Shown here: positions 54,374-64,000 of the stretch, in pieces
Layout: each line of letters starts with the position of its first letter
How positions within the stretch are numbered: the stretch's first letter is position 1
NCBI GenBank assembly: GCA_036852015.1
Contig: JAANDG010000440.1
Coordinates: forward strand, 1 to 64,000
Direction of reading: 5' to 3'
Source of the DNA: Pelodera strongyloides
Taxonomy: Eukaryota; Nematoda; Chromadorea; Rhabditida; Rhabditidae
DNA: 64,000 bases
Notes under the pieces: generated by a model
Seen by the model: the letters and a program-made list of their open reading frames with translations, nothing else
Told to the model about the DNA's origin: nothing
Databases searched by the model: none
Translations under genes and position numbers: made by a program

Positions 54374-57300
54374 ATGTCGCACAAGAAGACTAACGACGAG
54401 CTCAAGCTTCTCAACGAGCACAACGACCAGGACAACAAGCCGAACTGCGAGGATATGGTACGTTTACCAGAATACGCGCTAAGGCCAACTGTGTTTACGC
54501 TACCACTACGCCTTAAAGTTCAAGAGGCCTTTAGTGGTTCCCATCTGCAAGATTGTACCGGTTAGAAAAAATAACTAGAGGATGAAATACATTTTAAGTA
54601 AGGATGACAAACTTAGCCTAGCAACAATTACGCCCATAAAGCGGGCGGCAAAGGGCAATTTCTGCCAAAATAATGCACGTGGCGTCTGAACTCTGGGTGA
54701 AGAATTCAGTCGAAATTCATCTATAATTATTATTGTACTAAAATATACATTAAATAAACTTAACCGCGCGTCAACATCAATAAAAATGTGTAGTTAACCG
54801 CGTTGACAATTTTATAAACTATAATACTTCGCCACAACAAAGCGTCCCACGCACACTAGATACATATCAGGTTAGAGAATAGTTTATTGTTCGCCGCCTT
54901 TCGGCGATCCGCTCGCAACATTGTTTATTTTTCCTCTGGAACATTTTAGTAGCCATTTGCCAAGTACATCTGGATTCTTTAATGAATCAATTTGGAGCAA
55001 CTCTTTGCAGCCGTAGTCACCGCATTTTCGTTTGTGGAATAGACCCTAATTTGTTGTTTTATACTTTAAGTTTGGGAAGGAATATAACAAAAATTTTCGC
55101 ACTTTTACCAAAAGGACCTATTCCTTGAATGGACGTACATTTGCTTGCCCCCATTCTAAATCTATTGATCAGTATTGTTCGGTTTCCAGTACTTGGACTA
55201 ACAATAAGTACAAAGGGTTACAAATGATAGTTTGACCGTTCAAATGATGAGCTAACATCCTAATGGTAAGACAAATGTTCTTCGGTGATTACTATGCACT
55301 AGCTATTCGTCACTCAAATTTCCCACGTAACATTTGAATTGCGCCACTCTAATGGATTTATAATTACAAAATTTGCGTCGTGTCGGTGAATCACTCGAGT
55401 GTCACTTGTTAAAAGATCCAGAATGATTCACGGATGATCAACATTTTCTCAATGCTTCTGAATATCAGAACGCTATATGTCACTTAAAATAAGTCCGAAG
55501 TTTGGAATTAAGTGTCAAAATCTTCTGTCAAAATCCGGTGATCGGCGGAGATGTCCCTTTGTGTTTGGAATAAACAATAACATGTTTTTCTAAGAAGATT
55601 CACCTTCTCTGTGCTCTAGTTTCTTTTTCAAATAGTTCCAAATGGGGGTCTTGTGCTTTGTCCCTTTATGCCAAGTACATTCTCTATTGATGCTGCCAGG
55701 ACCTGACTCTCACCGTCTGATGCCATATCTCTCACCCTATCTTACGTTCTGCACCTCTCACTTCTCGGCTGTATGAGATCCTGACCCGAATAATCTCTAT
55801 GATACTGAATCTCTTTTTTGAAATCCACTCTCCTCAAACTCTTAATTCCCTTACCCGTTCAAGCCGCTCATCGAAAAAAAGTCGAAATCAAACTTTCATC
55901 AGATACAGCGTAGCTAAATGTCTAACAACTTCAACGGATCCAACATCTTCATCTAACAGATCCGTACTACAGCACACCTTTAAGAGCAAATATTAGGGAC
56001 GACGGGGTGTAACTTGTAAGTGATATCTGATGTGATAGAAGTGTAGTATCTTGCAAGCACTATTTGCTCACTGTTCGATCATTTTCTTGATAAATTTCAC
56101 CCGCAGAAGATTGAGTGTAGTTATATCCTCCCTTTATAAATACGCTCTGTGTGTTACGCTCATGATAAATCTTTAATCAGCAAGATAATATTGCTAATAA
56201 TAAGTCACAAATTAAGTTTTTAATTATGCTGCCCGAATGGAAGAACGCGCATGTGTATAATAACAAAGGCGGAACTGGCGGTCATCGAATTGTTTGTGGA
56301 ACGTCTGCGCTCTACGGTCTTTGACTCCTCTCCATGCATTCCTTGGTCGATAATCCTCACTTTAGTTGAAACATTCTATTTGTCTTTCCAAACACCAGTC
56401 TGTTGCAGTGGATCGGGCTATTGCATTATCAATCGGAATCCATTCAATTGTCACCAGTCGAACTAGCTCTTTCTGATTTTTATATGCTTTAAATTCAAAT
56501 GTTCCACGTTATTATGCCTACATGGCATGGCAGTATTGTCAACAGAAATAGAGGAAATGAATGTTGGAAGGTTTTACTGCGAACAGTGTTCATGCCTCAC
56601 TGAGATCCTCAGTCAGTGATTTCTTTCGAGTTCAAGCACACCATCCAACGGGGGATTCACCGACCAAATATCTAAACACCGACCCACCGCACTTTGCTTT
56701 ATTTGCTCGACAGAAAAACCTGGAGAGATTCATTCGGCAATTTTTTCAATGCACTTTCTCTATTTATTGATTTTGATCTCAATCTGTTTTTACGCAGAAA
56801 ATATTTTGTGCTTGGGCCAAACCCTTTGACATTACTTTCTTTTACTGCGCCCTCCATCACCCTCGGCAGGTTGTCTTGATGGATTGACTCCATAATACGT
56901 AAGAATGGTGGTTTTGATGATGGTTCGTGTAGGCACAGAAGACCGATTCAGTTGTTTTCATACCGAAAAATATTGTGCTCTTGTATTCATCTTGTTTTTA
57001 ATAATGATGCACGAAAACATATCGACTTTCTGTCGTTCACGGGATCCTCGACACTTCTCCAATAAGCGCTTAGTATCGAGCACATTCTTGTATGTATATA
57101 TATTCAGTGACTTTTGAATCTTAATCAATTTTTTTTAACCTGAACTGTATGTGTCTATTTTCTCATGTTTAGAATTTGTTTTTGCCATTTGCTGCAGGTT
57201 AACAAGCTCGTGTTTCGTTTACGGTGTTTTGCTGTTTCGGTCAAATTATAATAAAACGAATTAAACGGTTTCTATAAACTCCAAAAATAACAGGTAATGA

Positions 57301-60300
57301 CGACCGGCCACAATACGCCAGTGGTGCGCCACGATATTCCAAAAGTTGGTATTGTTTTCTCTTCACATTGGACTTGCTTTGTTTGCTCATCGTCACCCCA
57401 GATAGTACATACATGACATTTGGAAAAGAACTTTTGATCAATGATATAAACTAAGTTTGTTCTATCTGGAATGGACATTTTCAATAATCGTTAACATGCA
57501 CGTATATTATTTATCCCCATTACCCACTTAACAATCGCGTGCTGTGCGTTACTCCCATAGTTCAACCTTCACGGTGTTATATTACAAATTAAAGATAAAT
57601 TAGTAGCAACTATTCCTCGGGAAATGACGACGCCTTCATGATTTAACTAGTAGGTATGGACTTACACCTGTATCTATTATTCTTTCGTGTAGATACGGGT
57701 GTAAGAAAAACATAAGTCGTAGAAGATTTTTTTGTACCGTCAAACTAGCAAATTTATTTAGCTTAAAATGAATTGTATTTTGCTTGATTTTACCCCCTCT
57801 GTTCGTTACTTTATTTTGGTTCCTCACACATAAAAATCCGGTGTAGTGTAGTGTTTAATGTAATTCACGTGTACTTTCTTGAGCTGCCTATCCTATTATT
57901 AAGCAGTTGGCTCCAAATACGGCTTTTTTGCGTGCATTCCAGGGCTCTTACAAGCGACTTACACTGTGATATCACCGTGATAGGTTCATTAATTCCATGG
58001 TGCACTAAAACTCTTCACTGATTACAAAGACACAAGATTGTAACTTCAATCTTGGAAAAAAATTGAGTTTTTTTAGCGTCAAGCTACACATAAAAATGAG
58101 AAAAACCTCTAATTCAAAGAACCGAAATTACAGAGGGAGAAAACCAAAAATAATTAACAACTCTGTTTGTTCGTCGCAATTGTATAAAATGTTGCCGTGA
58201 ACTGATGTGAACTTGAGTGATCTTGTGCGTTTGCATTTCTTTATTGTGTCGCTTTTGAAAAACTTGTTACTAAAGACCAAACGTGTTGCGAAAGACGAAT
58301 TTTAACAATAACGAATGTTACTCATACCTTAATAACATTTTTACTCACACGTCCTCCCTACGTATCCCGGTGTGTTTTGCTAGCACAACTTACCTCGTCT
58401 TTAGGAACGAAGCTTTGAGTTCTCACCTCACCTTTGCCTTTTTAGGTTATCATCAGTGAACCGACATCTCCCGTGGACGACATGGATGCATTGAAGCCAC
58501 CCGACACTGAAAATGGTGAGATATTCTGATTAAAAATAATAAAATCTTCGAACAAGGGAGAGTCATTTATTGCAGGGTTTCTGTAAGGCGATGCCCTAAG
58601 GATTCCCAGCTGTCTCATTATGTCCGTTCCGAAAAACACACTAATTTCCCATAGGTATTATGCGAATATCGTACTACCGCGTAATTTGTACCTCGACGGT
58701 GAAATCGTGACTGTAAATGGACGGGCTGGGGTCCACGTGCTCTTTTGTAGAATATGCCTATATGCCACAGCTTCAGCTGAAAATCTTGGGTCAATGTCTG
58801 GTCACTCTGACTTTCTGTGGTTTGACTCAGACAGACAAGCCGTTCTAGAAATATGCACCAGCTGTCGTTGTGCACTAACACAAAGAGATCCCGGAAAAGC
58901 ACACCAACCGTGATTTCGCCATTCACCCTCACGTTTGAACCTTTATAGCTACCTAACCTAATGTAGTTAACTCAAGGAATGCTCAAGCTAGGTTTGCTTA
59001 TAATTCGTAAATAATCTAGCTCGCAGATTGATTTAGTGATTGGCACTATTCATATATACATTGACAACTACTCCCAATAGCTCTTCCCTATATGTGCTTT
59101 TGTTTAAAAATCGATCAAACAGCAATTTTATGTCAAATTCGCTTGTCGATATATTTTGAATGGTGTTTTATCGCAGCCGTTTATTGCTAGTGGTTTACAC
59201 ACATGAGAATATTCACAGCAAAAGCTCTTTTTTCGGTTTCCATAGTCAGAATCGTCTTCTTTCTTTTCTTTGCTTATTCTTCTTGAACCATAGTTTGCAA
59301 GTATTTACCATCGATACAGGCTACTTGTCTAGATGAAGACCATCTTGTCTCGTGTTCCCACCTCCCTTTCCCGGCTTGTTATGCTTGTCACCTTTCGTTA
59401 AAAGTATAGTGCTTGCAACAGGGTGTTAGTTTTCACGGTTAGCTTTGATATCAGAGAGATAAGCGTTCAGAATGCGACGGCTTTCAGACTTTGGCTGCCC
59501 TTACAGAAAAAGAGAAAGAGAGAGAGAGAGAGAGAGAAGTATAAAAAAGGAAAGATAGAGCGAGAACGAGAGAAATGGAAGAAGAGAAAGAGAGAGAAAA
59601 AGAAAGAAAGAGAAAGAAAGAAAGAAAGCCATATATAAAACATTGTTTCGCTTAGTTTTATGACTGAGCGAACTTAACCATTTTTAACGCCATTGATAAG
59701 CAGCGGAAATAAAGAACAGTGGAGTTTCTGTTAGCACAATGAGAACATGTGCGGATTATGTTCAGTTCTTGACCATAATAGGTATATCATGAAAGATGCA
59801 GTAGAACATCGACAGAGACATACAGTTTCATAATTGGATTATGCAAGCCTAGATTATAATTCGTACAGTTAAAGGGAAACTGCCGCCTACGGACTTTCGC
59901 TATTCTCGAACTTAATACAAATAACAATTTACATACTCTGATTCGCCATCTGCGGCGACTTCTTTATTTCATTTATAGCACAGTCAGTGATTCCTGAACT
60001 GCCTCACGGATATGCTAAAACTTGCCTCCGAATCAGCATATCACAAAGTCCAGCTGATTTTTCACAATTTGCCGAAAATTCTGAATTTCAACAGCGCCCC
60101 TCCACGATTAATTTCCATCTACCATCTGTCGATCTTGTGTCTCGCCTACACGGCGCCAAACCTTAACTTTTTATAAGGCTTCCGAAAAGTTATACAATAC
60201 CCTATCAGTGCACTTCGAGCGTCAATCAAAGAATAACGAATTGAAATTATAGCCCAAAAACTGGCTAGAAATGGCGCAACTATACGAATACGAATATTTC

Positions 60301-63300
60301 TATTCTCGTATGTTTCCCTACATATATGATGGCTACATCATTGAGTATTTGCGGATGTGACTAAATAACCAAAATAAAACTTATATTTATAGTAAGAGCA
60401 CAACTGTTTCGTGAAATGAGATAGCCTAATTATGAGACAAAAATAGATAAAATGTGAAACACAAGGAGTTCTTTTATTATCTTCCGGTTGCTGATCAATT
60501 ACAACATATGTACAGTGGGACGATCAAACAATAATTGAATTAACATGTGTCGTCAACTATCAAAGGTGTATTTGTTGAATAGACAAAATATCTACCATAT
60601 TGATTGTAATACTTTGATAAATGTGAAAACGAATACAAAAGTTATTTTTCGGCTAAAATATTGCCTGCTAAAACCTAGACCACGTATATTAATAACTATA
60701 TCATAGAGCATTATTTATGCTACTTTTGAGCGGAGGAAATTGAAAATCACCCTTTCATTAGTACTTTTGTATGTAGTTCCTACCATTCCCAACCTTAGAC
60801 GCTTTGTTGAATAAGAGGTGCTGGGCTGTCACTACGCGCTTGACGGATCATTAATTTTGGTTCTATCAAATGGTGAGATAAACCGCATCATTTTGTCGGG
60901 GTTCTTTTTTCCGCGCTCTTTCACACTTCGACCACCCCAATCACCTTAATCACTTTATTTTTATGCCGCATTCATTCTGCTTTTCTGCACTGCTTGTTCG
61001 ACGGCATGATCAATCTAAACCTTATTTTTATTTTCTTAAAATTGCCACACGCCCATCAACCACCATAACGGTTACGAAAATGTCTCTGTCATACCACAAT
61101 CAAATCCATATTTGAACATTCGGCTGGCTTCAATAGAATTTCGTAAACTGATGCGAAGCTCGGTTATTGTGTTTTGCGTTCCCATCAATCGTGTATCAAA
61201 TAATTCCGAGCATACATAAAACGTATTCCAGTTTGTGAAAACGAGCCCTCATATTATTAGTATTAGCTGAAAGAACCACGTGTACACACAATGAACACTT
61301 TAACTTTGGCGGCTTTAGCTATTTTTGTTTTATCGCAAATTTTCCGCTCTGGTTTGCTAAATAATCTCCACTAATCGGGGTTTCTTTGTCCGGGATTGAC
61401 CGTTCAAGGTTCCCTGTTCTCGTACGACTGATTTGTGAGTCATACTTTTTCAGTAATCCGGAATAGTCGGAAGCACCCAGGTCATAATCAATTAACCTAT
61501 GTTGATCGCTAAATAGTGTATTGATTTATCGATTTTTTTGTGTAATGATTGTTTTCTTTCCCAGGCGGTGTTCCCGAGGAAGACGACGGCTATTCCCTGA
61601 CTGGAAGCGAGTTTCCGGGAATGACCCACGAATTCGACTATTCCACTCTTTCGCTCAATTTTCCACAGGATGGTGAGTTATTTTTTTTTTAACAAACAAG
61701 GCAATAAGCAATTTCTCAGCTAAATAAGTGAAAATGAGGACAGCTAGAGTTCGAAATGGAAGAATTTCGTCCATGTTTCAGCTAAAGTTTTGTTTTTGAC
61801 ACTGCCGCAAATGAAATTTGAAATGAGAGGTTTCTAGATGGTATTTCTCGTAGATTATATTTGTACTCAAATATATAACTCGAACAAATCAAGTGAAGTT
61901 GAAAGAGAAATGTTTTGTCGCTTATGCGTATAGTCGTAGCTAAATATGAGCACATATTAGATAAACACATGTGAAATCTCTTTTTAGTCACTCACGTGCC
62001 TTTAGTCAATAAATCTAGTTTCAAAACTTCAGGTGGCACTTTCATTGTGTGTGTGTGTGTGAATCCTTAATCAGATAGGTCATCTACACCAACCAAGCAC
62101 TTTTTGTTACCTATTTTCCCTAAACATAAATCGATTTCATTTTTCTCGCTGCAAGAGCGCGCATTACATTGCTTCCTTACTAAGCTTCCAAGTGTTTACC
62201 TTTTTCTTTGATTTGATCTTTATCTTTTTGTTGTTATCTCTATAAATCAATATGATTTGCTTGGAGGCTAGGAGTGCTCAGACAGTTCACTATCTCCCCT
62301 TTTAGATACGTGCGTGTCGCTTATTTCCATTCCCTTTTTTACACTTCCTTCCCATTAAGTACAACACCTCTTTTCGAGTTCACATGTGCTAAACAGTGCT
62401 AATCGTTGTGCTTTCTTGGCGCTTCCCGTGGGTGAACAACCTGCCGACCGGGAATTGGCGTTATCTGCAAGAGGGCGGACTCTTCACTTACAATCTTCTG
62501 ATTTATTATCTGTCTGCTTCAAACCCCCCCTCCCACCCGTGAACTCAGATTCTTGATTTGCACTTTATTCCGGTGCTCTTACTTATGCAATTGTGCGTTT
62601 CTTGTCTAATCCAAAAACCATTCAAATCGTAACTAGCCGATGTTTTACTTGCATCCTGTGTAACTTATTATTTTGCTCCTTTCCACGTTTAGTAACTATT
62701 CTTCATATAATACAATCGATGTTCTTCTCTAGTTTCGCGTTGTTTATATTGTCCTGTCAATGTTGAAAATTAAACGTCAAACTAAATATTTTTGGGTTTC
62801 CCGGAGCTATCCTAATTGCAGACGGATATGGATGCCGATGGTAAGAAATAAAGAAGTTTCTTTTAATATTACATCAAATCGAATTTCTCTTTAATATTTC
62901 GTTAATCCGGTCCTTGTATTTATACTTTTTTCCTTGTAACTATAAAATGCACTGGATTGTAGCATCCCTTACTTTTTGTTTCCTTTATGCCTTCTTGCCA
63001 GTCCTGATCACTATCAGATAAAAGCATGCAGCCCAAAAAGTCCAAAAATCACACTCGCAATTTTTTTGCTTGTGTACTAGAGTTGTGAACTCTGGCCGGA
63101 AAAGTAATGAATCTCTCGGGAGAGTAGCGTCAAGATAATTATTTGTTTCATGAGATGCTGGAACAAGTAATTTTTATGTTTTATAATTGCATTGCTCGTT
63201 CTTTGAAGACAATTAGATGCTGCACCGAAAAAAAAACAAGGATTAGGTATACCGGTGGCTAGGAGAATCGATTAAAAATTAATTAAATATTTTTTATCCT

Positions 63301-63917
63301 ACTATAACTGCACTTTCTGCACAGATCGGCATATCATTCTTGACAGTAACCTTGTCTGGTTTTCCTAAAAGAAACTGTAATCGACATATTATTGTCGTTG
63401 CGCACAATAGAACGACACCCTTTAGCAATTGCAGTGATACAAGGTGGGTTGTATCCACAGCCAGTTACTTAACTGGAGAAGAAAGAATTCCATAAATTAC
63501 TTTAAAAGTAGAATATTTATTCAGCGGGTGTCGCCGCTGCTCAGGAACTGCTCCCAGTGCCCCCCGATGGTGGGTATGGATGGATCATTGTCATTGCCGC
63601 TTTCTTCTCGAACATGATTGTTGATGGAGTGTGCACTTGCTTCACCGAATACAAAGATAGCTACAAGGAACATTTCAAGGTCGGTTATTCATTTCAATTT
63701 ATGTCTTAAATTTTACTTACTATACAAGTTATAAACGTTACACACTATCTGCGCACCAGTTCTAGGATTTACAAAGAAAACTCGCCCGACCTTTCTTTTC
63801 TTTTTGAATAAAAAAGAAACAATGAATGTGAATTAGAGTATCCTTACTTTGTTTAGTCCACTGATGCCACCACTGCTCTCATCGGATCTCTCCTTATTGG
63901 ATCTTACCTTCTTGTCG
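54374..63917 (+). CDS. Monocarboxylate-transporter-like (SLC16) gene, 5' part
   Basis: Five coding exons join in phase: 54374-54457, 58446-58515, 61565-61672, 63525-63679, 63857-63917. The gene runs past the right edge after 159 residues. The N-terminal ~97 residues are cytosolic, polar and acidic (VIISEPTSPVDDMDALKPP). Next comes the SLC16 signature PPDGGYGW (100-107), leading into membrane helix 1 (IIVIAAFFSNMIVDGV), and helix 2 begins at ALIGSLLIGSYLLVG. These proteins move monocarboxylates or related solutes across the plasma membrane, many with protons; the substrate cannot be told here. Introns of 3-4 kb in the N-terminal region leave room for alternative first exons. The start was chosen as the ATG in exon 1, but upstream exons are possible. 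Confidence 0.85.
57661..57705. other. Short hairpin in transporter intron 1
   Basis: The 16-nt arms CTTACACCTGTATCTA and TAGATACGGGTGTAAG pair with one mismatch around a 13-nt loop. The stem is too short for a typical microRNA precursor, and no flanking extension pairs. Confidence 0.4.
59508..59632. repeat. GA/GAAA-rich low-complexity run
   Basis: AGAGAG and AAAGAAAG runs in transporter intron 2. The frame through it reads only Lys/Arg/Glu and is not coding. Confidence 0.85.
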
Positions 63918-64000
63918 GTATGTTCTGAAATTTTAATTTGTTGAATGACAGTTTTCTGTTAGTCGTGACGTGTTTGTACTTTTTGTTCCGAGACCATCAG

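Noticed and set aside
57661..57705. microRNA precursor
   Set aside because: The stem is only about 16 bp and flanking sequence does not extend it.

Overview
This window looks like nuclear DNA of a nematode. It is AT-rich, and its genes are split into many small exons with GT-AG introns. The best evidence is a secreted six-cysteine protein (50011-51184) of the nematode C6/DUF281 type. PERK, PCYT2, a neuropeptide-like precursor and the start of an SLC16 transporter fit an animal genome. The repeat load and kilobase introns suggest a repeat-rich rhabditine worm. The species cannot be named from sequence alone.

Region by region: 1-7.5 kb holds repeats. These are a 308-bp tandem duplication, a ~60-bp T-rich satellite, a poly-G/TTAGGG-like tract, a 153-bp dimer of hairpins, and 0.55-0.67 kb exon-like tandem units. 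9.2-11.4 kb carries two weakly supported exon groups around a 1.0-kb transposon with a CAG target duplication. 11.5-24.8 kb is a satellite block of two related ~143-150 bp hairpin-bearing families. It is interrupted by a decayed mariner/Tc1 element and by a 3.3-kb insertion with GC-rich inverted ends. That insertion contains palindromic TTAA-flanked elements, one nested in the exact centre of another. 25.3-28 kb holds a seven-exon minus-strand gene for an unrecognised multi-pass membrane protein. Another TTAA fold-back lies at 29.3-29.8 kb.

From 31.4 kb on, the plus strand is gene-rich. It holds complete PERK/EIF2AK3 (26 exons, 1,126 aa, ER stress eIF2alpha kinase), complete PCYT2 (13 exons, 389 aa, phosphatidylethanolamine synthesis), a 107-aa secreted precursor with a cysteine-rich segment ending in an amidation/cleavage site (MRF-G-KR), a 134-aa C6-domain secreted protein with a TATA box, and the first five coding exons of a monocarboxylate-transporter-like (SLC16) gene that runs off the right edge. 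All named models were joined by hand; every intron phase agrees. The genes look independent, with no operon-like spacing. PERK and PCYT2 both concern the ER, but adjacency alone does not show a link.

The most interesting signals are the cysteine-rich RFamide-type precursor, the compensatory base changes that keep hairpins in the two satellite families (whose loop motif recurs in the isolated dimer at 5 kb), and the palindrome-in-palindrome insertion.
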